NCBI RefSeq assembly: GCF_019947135.1
Contig: NZ_JAGSHT010000011.1
Coordinates: 1-64,000, forward strand
Direction of reading: 5' to 3'
DNA length: 64,000 bases
From: Occultella gossypii
Lineage (GTDB): Bacteria; Actinomycetota; Actinomycetes; Actinomycetales; Beutenbergiaceae
Positions 46,627-55,600 of this stretch are shown here, piece by piece. A program made the translations under genes and the position numbers. Every line of letters starts with the position of its first letter. Positions within the stretch are counted from its first letter, which is position 1. Below the pieces are notes generated by a model, which did not search any database, was not told the origin of the DNA, and saw only the letters and a list, made by a program, of their open reading frames with translations.

Positions 46627-47334
46627 TCAGCCGGTCTCGGTGATCTGAGCAGCCGCGGATCGGAGGTCGCTGACCAGGCCGGGGATATCGCCGTCGGGAA
46701 AGATGCCCGAAACACCGATCGCTGCGTGCAACGACCCGCCCAGCACGATCGCGATGGTTCGCTCACCTCCGCCGGCCGCGAAGAGCGCATACCCCTGTCG
46801 ACGGGCATCGGCGACCTGCTCTAGCAGGCCCGTGGGTCCGTCCCGCTGCGCGCCGCTGCGAACCGCGTACAGGGCCCGTAACTCGTCGTCGGACATCTGC
46901 GCCATCAACGCGAGCCCGAGACCCGACGTCGACGCCGGAACCGGCCGGTGGCGCACCGTCCCGCCGTCGGTGTGGGAGGGGTACTGGTGGTAGAGGTAGC
47001 AGACCACGTCCTGCCAGAGCACACCCATGGCGACCGTCAGGTGCTCCCCGTCGAGACCCTTGAGCACCTCGACGGCGCGATCGATGAAGCCCGACGTGTG
47101 CAGGCTCTCGACACCCAGCACGTGGATGGCTGGGCCCACCCGGTATTTCCGCTTCTCGTCCTGCTCGGCGAGGCCCAGGTGCGCGAGGGTCTTCAGCAGC
47201 CGGTTCGTGCGCGTCGGCTCGAACTCGAGCAGTCGGGCGAGCTCCCGCGATCCCAGCGCAGCAGGGCTGGCGGCAAGTGCATGCAAACAGGCGAGCCCAT
47301 CGATCAAGGACTGATTCGGTTGGGCCGGCAACAT
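46627..47334 (-). CDS. IclR-family transcriptional regulator
   Basis: 235 residues. Winged helix at the N-terminus (ALGSRELARLLEFEPTRTNRLLKTLAHLGLAEQ) and an IclR effector domain (LTVAMGVLWQDVVCYLYH, STSGLGLALMAQMSDDEL, RRQGYALFAAGGGERTIAIV), quoted in pieces. ATG 47334 is 6 nt after TAGACT, so probably leaderless. A perfect palindrome lies against this -10 box, suggesting autorepression. Downstream of and codirectional with GH42; likely regulates GH42 and its divergent neighbour. Confidence 0.9.
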   Translation of the reverse strand: MLPAQPNQSLIDGLACLHALAASPAALGSRELARLLEFEPTRTNRLLKTLAHLGLAEQDEKRKYRVGPAIHVLGVESLHTSGFIDRAVEVLKGLDGEHLTVAMGVLWQDVVCYLYHQYPSHTDGGTVRHRPVPASTSGLGLALMAQMSDDELRALYAVRSGAQRDGPTGLLEQVADARRQGYALFAAGGGERTIAIVLGGSLHAAIGVSGIFPDGDIPGLVSDLRSAAAQITETG

Positions 47335-47340
47335 GCACGC

Positions 47341-47358
47341 AGTCTAGGTGAGCTCACC
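47341..47358 (-). promoter_or_regulatory. -10 box TAGACT and GGTGAGCTCACC palindrome before the IclR gene
   Basis: TAGACT (revcomp at 47341-47346) ends 6 nt before ATG 47334. The perfect 12-bp palindrome GGTGAGCTCACC at 47347-47358 abuts it on the spacer side and includes the GH42 stop codon. A bound IclR dimer here would block its own promoter. Confidence 0.6.
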
Positions 47359-49399
47359 CCGAGCCATCACGGCAGAGAACGACGGCGTCCCGCGCCCGCA
47401 CTCGTAGTGGCTGGTCCTGCATGTCCCCGGTCTCCAGGTCGCGGTAGCTCCCCTCGATCGTCACGGTCTGCTCGGTGTCGCCGGCATTGACGACGAAGAG
47501 GTACTCCTGCACCTGGTCGGGTCCCGACGTCCGTCGGAACCGCCTCCTGACGTGCACGTCCTGGGGTAGGTCGAGCCACTGGACACCGGCTTCGGTGAGG
47601 ATCTCCGCCAGCAGCGTCCTGGTCGAGCGGTCGTCCAGCACGGTGCCCACGTAGGACGCATTGCCCCTCCCATAGGTATGCGAGCTGATGGCCACCGTCT
47701 CCGAGTACCAGGTGTCCAGATACTCATGCCGCGCCGTCGCGCCCTCGAGCCTCAGCAGGTCGCAGCAGAGCATCCCCCGCAGACCCCGGGTCAGCGCGAT
47801 GGTCTCGCCGTCGGCGAGGAAGTCCTGCTCGGGCACGACGAGTCCGAAGATGTCGGCCAGCCCGGCCGGCACCGTAGCCTCGAGGAGGTTGGCGTTGGAG
47901 TCGACATGAGCGGTGAACGGCGTCGCGACGAGGTGTCCACCGGCAGCGACATAGTCCCGCAGCGGGGCCACGACCTCAGGGGTCGCGATGACCTGTCCCG
48001 CAAGGATGACCACGTCGTACGCGCCCAGGTCGCGGGTCGGGGGGATGACGTCGACGTCGACACCCAGGCGCTGCAGGGCCCGGTGATACGGACGGACCAG
48101 ATGGTCGAGATGGCGGACCAGCTGCGAGCGCTTCTTGACCAGGTGCGGGAACGGACCGGTCACGGTGGCACTGGAATCGGCGTCATGGACGATCGCCACC
48201 CGGGCGCGCACCTGCGACCCGGCGACGGCGTCACCGATCTGCCGCAGTCGGGGCACCGAGGCCGCGAGTTCCCGGTAGATGCGGGTGTCGGCGCCACCGC
48301 TGCGGTCGAGGATGCCGCCGTGCGCGTTCTCGGCGCCGAACAGCGCCTGCTCGAGCCGGAAGTAGATCGTGGCGTCGGACCCACAGGCGATGTTGTGCAG
48401 GGTCATCGAGGTGACCTCGCCGTCGCGTAGCAGCGGCACGTGCTGCCGGTTGTCGGGTGGCGCGCAGCGCTGCTCCGCGATCCAGGTCGCCTGCGGGGCA
48501 CGCTTGGCACCACGGACCACGTCGTGGTTGAAAGCTGCGCCGTAAAGGTCGAGCTCGTAGTTGTCCCAACTCGTGAAGTCCAGGCGCTGCGCCATCACCT
48601 CGCGGTCGAACGCCGCTGAACTCAGTGAGGTCCAGTTGGTCGTGACCGGCACCTGCGGGAACCGGACGCGAAGCGCATCGGCTTGCTCGCCGACAAAGTC
48701 CGCGAGCGCGTCGGAGCTGAAGCGCCAGAAGTCCAGCAGCGCCGACTTGTTGGAACCGGTCCAGCCGTTCATGGCCGGCCGCGGGATCTGCACCTCCTCC
48801 CAAGCCCGCACCTCCTGCGACCAGAACACGTTTCCCCACAGCTCATTGAGCGTCTCGACATCCTCGTATCGGGACCGCAACCAGACCCGGAACGCGGCCT
48901 CGCACTGATCGCAGTAGCAGAACGTCGACCGGTACGCCCCGACCTCGTTGTCGACCTGCCAGGCCACGATGTCGGTGCGGGGAGCCAGGTGGTCGGCCAG
49001 CCGCTCGACCACGCCGCGTGCGGCCTCCCGATAGCGCGGGTTGTGCAGGCAGTAGTGACGCCGGCCGCCCGGCTGCCGCCTTAGGCCGTCCGGGCCGACG
49101 GGGAGGATGTCCGGGTACGCGCTGGTCAGCCACACCGGCGGGGCCGCCGTCGGTGTTCCGAGCATCATGGCGAGCCCAAAGGCCGCGCACATGTCCGCAG
49201 CGCGATCGACCCAGTCGAACCGGTACTCCTGCGGGCTCGGCTCCAGCCGTGACCACGCGAACTCCAGCATCCGCACGGTGGTGAACCCGAGACCGGCCAT
49301 CGCCCCCAGATCGCGCTTCCACCGGGCCTCCGGCCAGTGCTCGGGGTAGTACGAGGCTCCGATGTGGAAGCCGGCCGGTGTCGTGCTCTGAGCGCGCAT
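47354..49399 (-). CDS. GH42 beta-galactosidase
   Basis: 681 residues from ATG 49399, with CGGAGGAAGA upstream. GH42 pattern: GASYYPEHWP lead, acid/base Glu152 in WQVDNEVG, likely nucleophile Glu309 in ATWIAEQ, and a zinc-type Cys cluster CYCDQCEAAF. Domain order is TIM barrel, trimerisation domain (VVILAGQVIATPEVV), then a small beta domain. Intracellular, no signal peptide. Removes terminal beta-galactose from imported oligosaccharides. Divergent from the unrecognised 464-residue gene; shares a palindromic operator with it. Confidence 0.92.
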   Translation of the reverse strand: MRAQSTTPAGFHIGASYYPEHWPEARWKRDLGAMAGLGFTTVRMLEFAWSRLEPSPQEYRFDWVDRAADMCAAFGLAMMLGTPTAAPPVWLTSAYPDILPVGPDGLRRQPGGRRHYCLHNPRYREAARGVVERLADHLAPRTDIVAWQVDNEVGAYRSTFCYCDQCEAAFRVWLRSRYEDVETLNELWGNVFWSQEVRAWEEVQIPRPAMNGWTGSNKSALLDFWRFSSDALADFVGEQADALRVRFPQVPVTTNWTSLSSAAFDREVMAQRLDFTSWDNYELDLYGAAFNHDVVRGAKRAPQATWIAEQRCAPPDNRQHVPLLRDGEVTSMTLHNIACGSDATIYFRLEQALFGAENAHGGILDRSGGADTRIYRELAASVPRLRQIGDAVAGSQVRARVAIVHDADSSATVTGPFPHLVKKRSQLVRHLDHLVRPYHRALQRLGVDVDVIPPTRDLGAYDVVILAGQVIATPEVVAPLRDYVAAGGHLVATPFTAHVDSNANLLEATVPAGLADIFGLVVPEQDFLADGETIALTRGLRGMLCCDLLRLEGATARHEYLDTWYSETVAISSHTYGRGNASYVGTVLDDRSTRTLLAEILTEAGVQWLDLPQDVHVRRRFRRTSGPDQVQEYLFVVNAGDTEQTVTIEGSYRDLETGDMQDQPLRVRARDAVVLCRDGSG

Positions 49400-49437
49400 T
49401 TCTTCCTCCGCCGTCCGCGTGGGCATCCTGTCGTTAG

Positions 49438-49455
49438 GTGCTACTGTAGCAACAC
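49438..49455. promoter_or_regulatory. Palindromic operator between GH42 and its divergent neighbour
   Basis: TGCTAC-T-GTAGCA at 49439-49451 is a perfect inverted repeat with flanking GTG and CAC that extend it imperfectly. It is central to the 86-bp divergent promoter region, and TTTGACG follows on the plus strand. Probably binds the nearby IclR regulator or an unseen LacI/GntR protein. Confidence 0.55.
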
Positions 49456-49485
49456 TTTGACGACCGAACACCCAAGGAGCACGGC

Positions 49486-50880
49486 GTGACTGGCCTCATC
49501 TCGCAACAGAACGTCTCGGGGGTCTTTCCCCACCTGGCACAGATCGGTGACCTCGGGCCGCCGCGCAGCGAGATCGGCGTCGGTGCGCTCATGCCGTGGG
49601 CGGGCGCGCTGTACGTGCAGAACTACAACTCGCACAAGCGCCAGAGCGGTGCCGGGGTGAGCCTGCGCAGGATCAGCTCCGACCTGTCGATGGAGGTCGT
49701 CCCGGAGACCCTTGGCATCGACGGCACCTACACGAACCGGTTTGTGCACTACCCGTCCAACCAGGTGATCATCGGGCCGCACGTCATCGATGCCGAGCAC
49801 AGGATCCGCACGGTGCCGGAGCTGGAGCCGATCCGCGTCTGCGGCACCACGCGGCACCTGACCGATCCCGAGAACCTCGTCTACGTGCTCGGCATGGAGG
49901 GTGAACTGTTCCAGCTGAACGTGCGCACCTTGGCGTGCGAGCAGGTGGCGGACCTCAACGTCGAACTCGGCACCGGCAACGGCGTGCGCGTCCACTACAA
50001 GGACTGCTACACGGGCTTCGGGCGGCTGGTCGTGTGCTCGAACGAGTATCACGAGGAGGACTGGGCGGGCGAGCGCAGCGAGGGCCGCCTCGCCGAGTTC
50101 GACGGCGAGCGCTGGACCGTGCTCGAGCGCAAGCCCTTCACCGCGATCAGCGGCCGCCACGAATTTGGCGGCACGATCTTCGCCAGCGGGTGGGATCAGG
50201 CCTCCGCGATCCTGAAGGTCTACACCGAGTCCGACGACACCTGGACCACCTACCGGCTCCCGAAGGCGTCGCACACGTTCGACCACAAGTGGCAGACCGA
50301 GTGGCCTCGCATCCGCGAGACCGAGCACGAGAGGCTGCTCATGGACCACCACGGCATGTTCTACGAGCTGTCACCGTGGGCGTACGGGGGCCGCATCTGG
50401 GGCGTCCGCCCGGTGTCGACCCACCTGTGGGTGCTGGGCGACTTCTGCTCCTGGCGCGGCATGCTCGTGCTCGGGGCCGACCACGCCTCCCCGAGCCGTG
50501 GCCTTAGCCCGACGACAGCGGAGCCCCAGTCGGGGCTCTGGATGGGCAAGACCGACGATCTGTGGAGTTTCGGCAAGCCCTCCGGGTGGGGCGGGCCATG
50601 GTGGATGGCGCCGGTCGCTGCCGGGGTGCCGTCGGACCCCTACCTGATGACCGGGTTCGAGAACAAGTGCGTGCACATCGAGAACCTGGGCACCCAAGAC
50701 GCCCGCTTCACGGTCGAGATCGACTTCCACGGACACGGGCGCTTCAGCAGGCACGCCACGTTCGACGTGCCGGCCGGGGAGACGGTGAGCCACACGTTCC
50801 CGACCGGCTTCTCCGCCCACTGGGTCCGCGTCGTCAGCGACACGGACACCACCGCGAGCGCGCAACTCTTCTACACCTGA
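49486..50880 (+). CDS. Uncharacterised protein of the glycan locus, probable beta-propeller or beta-sandwich
   Basis: 464 residues from GTG 49486 after AAGGAG. No signal peptide. Beta-rich and Trp/Tyr/His-rich throughout, with segments ALYVQNYNSHKRQSG, TYTNRFVHYPSNQVIIGPHV, NEYHEEDW, SGRHEFGGTIFASGWDQ and HHGMFYELSPWAYGG; a short beta-sandwich-like C-terminus (about 390-464). The His/Glu-rich conserved patches could form a metal or sugar site. Divergent from GH42 and sharing its operator, so a role in the same degradation pathway is likely. I do not recognise the family. Confidence 0.7.
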   Translation: MTGLISQQNVSGVFPHLAQIGDLGPPRSEIGVGALMPWAGALYVQNYNSHKRQSGAGVSLRRISSDLSMEVVPETLGIDGTYTNRFVHYPSNQVIIGPHVIDAEHRIRTVPELEPIRVCGTTRHLTDPENLVYVLGMEGELFQLNVRTLACEQVADLNVELGTGNGVRVHYKDCYTGFGRLVVCSNEYHEEDWAGERSEGRLAEFDGERWTVLERKPFTAISGRHEFGGTIFASGWDQASAILKVYTESDDTWTTYRLPKASHTFDHKWQTEWPRIRETEHERLLMDHHGMFYELSPWAYGGRIWGVRPVSTHLWVLGDFCSWRGMLVLGADHASPSRGLSPTTAEPQSGLWMGKTDDLWSFGKPSGWGGPWWMAPVAAGVPSDPYLMTGFENKCVHIENLGTQDARFTVEIDFHGHGRFSRHATFDVPAGETVSHTFPTGFSAHWVRVVSDTDTTASAQLFYT

Positions 50881-51201
50881 GTCGCCTCCGCCGAGGACGG
50901 TGCCCGGGGGTCACGCACCGCCGCGCGGCGTCAGCGGGCCTGATGGACGTCAGCGCGCCTGGTCCACCGGCACTGCCGGGAGCCGATCAGCGCCCGTCGT
51001 CGAGGCGCCACGTGATAGCCGAGATGTCCTCGACGTCGACCGTCACGGCACCTGCGAGCCTGGCACCGGTCGACCCCGGCGACGATCTCGGCGCCGGCGC
51101 GCGCGAAACGACGTGCTGGCACCACGGGTGCGCCGAGGCCGCTGGCAGCGCCCTGTGCGGATCTGCGTTCTGGTCATGCGGTATGCCTGTTCCTGGCACG
51201 C
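50881..51201. other. 321-bp convergent intergenic region
   Basis: It lies between the 3' ends of two convergent genes. Contains a 12-bp GC palindrome at 50919-50930 that could be part of a weak terminator, and a short stretch with coding-like codon use on the minus strand (see pseudogene entry). No intact gene recognised. Confidence 0.4.
50987..51125 (-). pseudogene. Possible 3' remnant of a degraded gene
   Basis: Two minus-strand frames each look coding for part of their length: VPARRFARAGAEIVAGVDR in one, then AVTVDVEDISAITWRLDD in the next, ending at a TGA at 50987-50989. A single frameshift near 51065 would join them. Codon third positions are GC-rich as in real genes here. Too short to name; could also be chance. 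Confidence 0.25.
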
Positions 51202-52548
51202 TCACGCGAGGAGGTCCTGCACCAGGACCACCTTTCCGTCGCGGAGCGAGAGGTTCACCGCGGCGCCGATCACACTGGACCTGATGCCGTCCTCGTATCC
51301 CGCCGCCCGACCGAGCGGGTCGTCCTCACCACGGAAGATCGCGCGGAGCATCATGTCGTCACCTCCCCCATGCGCGCCCTCGGCCCCGGGGATCGGGATC
51401 TCCAGGGCGGGCTCCCAGTGCCTCTGCAGGAGCACCCGCGAGCGATGCGGGCGGTAGCGGTCGTCGGGGTCACCGGCGGCCTCGGCGCTGGGGTCGAGCA
51501 CGAAGTACGGCCCGAGCAGCCCGGTCCCGCCGCTGGGCAGGTTCGACCCGCGCTCGACGACATCGATCTCGATCCGCCCCTCGGTGCCATTGATCCCGAC
51601 CCGGTAGCCCTCCCACGGGGAGTGCGCGCACAACGTGTACGCCAGCGACGCCCCGCCGCGGTAGGCGACCACGACGCTCAGATTGTCCTCGATGTCGATG
51701 CCCTCGCCGAACACGTCCTGGTCGCGGTGGTAGCCATCGATGCCCTCGGCGTCGAGGTACAACCCGCGCAGCCGTTCCTGGTCGGCCAGGTCGAACCGGA
51801 ACGGGTCGTCGGCGGGGAGGTCGCGCCCCAGCGCCGGCCGCTCCCCCAGCCCGCGACGCCGCGCGTTCTGCGCGCCGTAGAACTTCAGCCCGCCGGAGGC
51901 GAACACGCGCTCCGGGATGTCGGCGAGCCACCAGTTCACGAGGTCGAAGTGATGCGAGGACTTGTGCACCTCGAGCCCGCCGGACCTCGCCTTGTTGCGG
52001 TGCCAGCGGCGGAAGTAGTCGGCACCGTGCAGGGTGTCCAGGCACCACTCGAAGTGCACCGAGGTGACCTCACCGATGCGACCGGACGCGATGAGCTCCC
52101 GCACGAGGGCGTTGCGTGGTGAGTAGCGGTAGTTGAAGCCCACCCGCAGCGTGCCCGACGACTGCTCTGCAGCTCTTCGGATCGCCACCATCGACGGCCC
52201 GTCGATCGTCATCGGCTTTTCCGAGACGACGTCCAGGCCACGCTCCAGGCCGGCGACGATGTAGCGCGCATGGGTCGCGTCGACCGAGCTCACCACGAGC
52301 CCGTCCGGGCTGGTCTCGGCGACCATCCGCTCGAAGTCGTCCGGACCGTAGTGAAGGATCGGCTCGCTCTGCCCACTCTCGCGAGCGACGCCGTCGTAGT
52401 AATGCATCCGGACCTCGTTGGGGTCCACGAACGCGACGATCTGCCCGATGTCGCAGAAGGCTCCTGCGAGAGCCTTCACATACATCTCGGACCGGTGCCC
52501 GGTTCCGATGACGGCGAATCTGCGCCTCGGTGCGGCCGTGTCACTCAT
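51202..52548 (-). CDS. Gfo/Idh/MocA-family oxidoreductase (first)
   Basis: 448 residues. N-terminal Rossmann fold (RRRFAVIGTGHRSEMYVKAL), then VSEKPMT, the conserved Glu-Lys-Pro that positions the nicotinamide cofactor, and a C-terminal beta-sheet domain (GLEVHKSSHHFDLVNWWL, with a HHFD pair typical of catalytic His). Cytoplasmic NAD(P)-dependent dehydrogenase or a glycosidase acting by oxidation. It lies 75 bp downstream of the second giant protein and is probably in its operon. Substrate unknown; a sugar or sugar acid is expected. Confidence 0.88.
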   Translation of the reverse strand: MSDTAAPRRRFAVIGTGHRSEMYVKALAGAFCDIGQIVAFVDPNEVRMHYYDGVARESGQSEPILHYGPDDFERMVAETSPDGLVVSSVDATHARYIVAGLERGLDVVSEKPMTIDGPSMVAIRRAAEQSSGTLRVGFNYRYSPRNALVRELIASGRIGEVTSVHFEWCLDTLHGADYFRRWHRNKARSGGLEVHKSSHHFDLVNWWLADIPERVFASGGLKFYGAQNARRRGLGERPALGRDLPADDPFRFDLADQERLRGLYLDAEGIDGYHRDQDVFGEGIDIEDNLSVVVAYRGGASLAYTLCAHSPWEGYRVGINGTEGRIEIDVVERGSNLPSGGTGLLGPYFVLDPSAEAAGDPDDRYRPHRSRVLLQRHWEPALEIPIPGAEGAHGGGDDMMLRAIFRGEDDPLGRAAGYEDGIRSSVIGAAVNLSLRDGKVVLVQDLLA

Positions 52549-52623
52549 GCGGGGTCTGACCTCTGGGTTCGGGTGAGCAGGGACTGCGGGCCTCGGACCG
52601 CACGAACTCACGTCGGTGGCCAC

Positions 52624-55600
52624 TCAGCTACCAGCGAGAGTGAACGTGGTCGTCGTGGTGTTGCCTGCCCTGTCGTAGACCACGAGCGTGTTCTCGCCGA
52701 CGACGGCTCCGAAGGTGCCCGGCTCGACGAAGTTGATGTCCGACCACGCGTTGTCGGTCAGGTCCCGCTCGACGTCGTTGAGGATGAACCGGTCGATCCC
52801 CCCCTCGTCGAACAGCTTGAAACTGACCATCTCGTAGGCACCCGAGTCACCGGTCGTGAACTCGGGACCGGACTTGACTGTGACGGTCGGGGCGGTGGCG
52901 TCGATTGTGACCGGGAACTCCTTCGTCTGCGAGACGTTCCCGATCGAGTCGTGGGCGTTGTACCGGATCAGGTACGCACCGTCCGGTAGCTGCACTGTCG
53001 CGGTGTGGGTGGATGCTCGCAGGTCGTCCACCGCTGTCTGCGTGCTCTGCACGAGCTCACCACCCTGGTAGATGTTCGCCACGATCTTCCGGAGGCCGAC
53101 GGCGTCGGTAGCGTCTACCCGGATCGCCAACTCACGGAACGGCCCGGCGGTGGCCGGCGCCACGAGCATCGTCTCCGGGCGGGCCGTGTCCGGCAGCAGC
53201 CGGAACCGCGCGGCGTTGGTGCGCGTGTGGGAGTCCCCGGTCGCCATGGCACGGACGGCGACGCGATCGCCAGGAACCATGTCGTAGTTCCCGATGACCC
53301 GCCAATCACCGGCGCCCTCGCGCATGTTCACCTGATAGGCCTCGACAAGCTCCCCCGCCGTGACGGTGAACCGTACGTCCGTCGATGTGACCGCATGGTT
53401 CGGGTACCACACCGATACCTCGTACGAGCCTGTTTCGTAGATCGTTGCCGACCACTCCACCTCGGCTCCGAGGACCCCCTCGGGGTTGTACTTCGTGGCC
53501 GAGCCGCTCCATCCCGGCAGTGAACTCGCCAGCCACGAGCCGATCTCCCGATAGCCCGGACGCGCCGGCGTGACGATCTGCTCGGCAGGGTCAAGCAACG
53601 GCAACGACACCTGCTTCTCGGCAAGCCCGGCACCCGGCGAGATCGCTAGCTTCCCTATGACACCGGTAGCAACATCCGGTGTCAGGGTGACCGCGACCTC
53701 TACGAGGTCCCGGCCGGGGGCGCTCCACGGGATCGACGTACTCGACGCGGTCCACCCCTGCGGAACCACCAGGGTGGCCGTCCCGCTTCTCGGCTGCGGA
53801 CTGCGGTTCATCAGCACCATCGTGACCGTCAACGGGTCATGGGGCCCATCACTGCGGTACTGCCCGATACCCAGATCCAGCACCTCCAACGCGGAGAAGA
53901 CCTCGATCTGTGTCGGGTCGAGAATCGTCCGATGGGAGCTACCGCCCTCATCGAGCCAGGTGAGGCTCGCGGTCAGGTTCCGGGTCATCACCGAGGTGCC
54001 CAACGGCGGCGTCACCACGAACACCTCGTCCCGCACCTCGCCGGCGGCCATGCTGACGACCACGTCGTCGCGGTCGATCGACCAGCCCGAGGGCAGGTAC
54101 AGGTCGAGGCCAGCATCGTTGAACGCCACCGACGTACGCAGCCGAGCCGTCAGCGTGAACGACCCGAGCGCCGTCGTCGACCCGACCTCGGTCAGCAGCT
54201 CACCACCGACCTGATACCCGCGTGACGGGAGTCCGGTCACGCTGCCTGGTAGCCACAGCGTGCGCTCGGGACGCGTCTCGCCGTCGACGGTGACCTGATA
54301 GGTGAACGTAGCTACCGGATCATCGACCCCAACGGTCCACTCGTAGGGGAACACCTTCGAGGCGTCCTCCTGCCACGGCCCGCGACCGACGCGGTATCGG
54401 ACCGACACCACGCTCGTGTGCGGTGCACTGCACTGCAGGAAGGCGTCATAGCCGGAACGGTCCGGGCGAGGGATCAGCATCCCGTACATGCGGTCGTCGG
54501 CGGTCTGGTTTCCTTCACCACCATCGTCAAAGTCGTCCAGGTGGTAGGAGACTGTCGAACGGTCGACGACGTCTTGCTCCACCTGCCAGGGCATCAGCAC
54601 CCCGGCACCGGGGACGCTCAATGCCACATGGCCGTGCGCCGGCAGCGTGACGTCGAGCGATCCGCCGACGACGCGGCCACTCGTCGTCCCTGCATCTGTG
54701 TGGATGACGAGGTCGTAGCTCTCCGCGGGATCGACGCCTGTCAGGGCTTCATCGAACGTGACCCGACCGCTCTGGGCGGTGCCCGAGGCGTTCGTCAGAC
54801 TGAGATGGAACGCATTCTCCGAGACGGCGGTCACCCAGTTGAGCTGTGGGTTGCTCGCGGTGACAATGCCGCGCGGGAAGAACGGCCAGGCACCCTCGGT
54901 GCCGTAGAACGTCCCCGGGGCGTGACCGTACGTGTGGTACTTGAAGTAGACGAAAACGCACTCGAAGGTGGACGGGAACGCGATCCCGCCCGCGGAAGCG
55001 GCCTCGTGCTCGGCGATCAGGTGATGGATCGCCAGCCCCAGCTGCGCCGGGATGTGGTGGTAGTAGATGGATGCGAGCTCCGCGGGGCCCTCGTAGGGGT
55101 AGTCGGGACTGGACTGCCACGCGACGAGCTGCCGGTTGTAGTAGCCCGGGTAGGTCGTGAAGCGACCCACGACCATGGCATTGACCAGATCGCGCATGAA
55201 GTCGTCGTCGACGAGCGCGGCCAACCGAGCCAGGAACGGTGCCAGCACGGGGTTGAGACGCAGGCCGCCGCCGGTGTTCGGTTCTCGCAACCACGTCGCG
55301 AGAGCCTCGTAGGTCAGCCCGGTGGTCGACACCTCCCAGGCGTCGACCGTCTCCGTTGGCGGCTCGGTGCGCGAGTACTCGGGCTTGCCCCACTTGCCGT
55401 ACGTGCTCAGATCGAGCTCGCCCACCGGAGATGTCACAGTGCCGGATGGGATCGGGCGCAGGTGGAACTGCGCAGTGAAGTGCTTGGCAGCCCGGTAGGC
55501 GGCCTGAAGGAACTCGTCGTCCTCGGTCAGGTCGTACAGCTCCAGCAGCTCGATCCATGGGCCGATGGCCTCGAGGCCGAACTGATCGATGCTGGCGCTC

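Noticed and set aside
50919-50930. CGCCGCGCGGCG as a terminator
   Set aside because: Perfect palindrome but with no usable loop; not convincing on its own.
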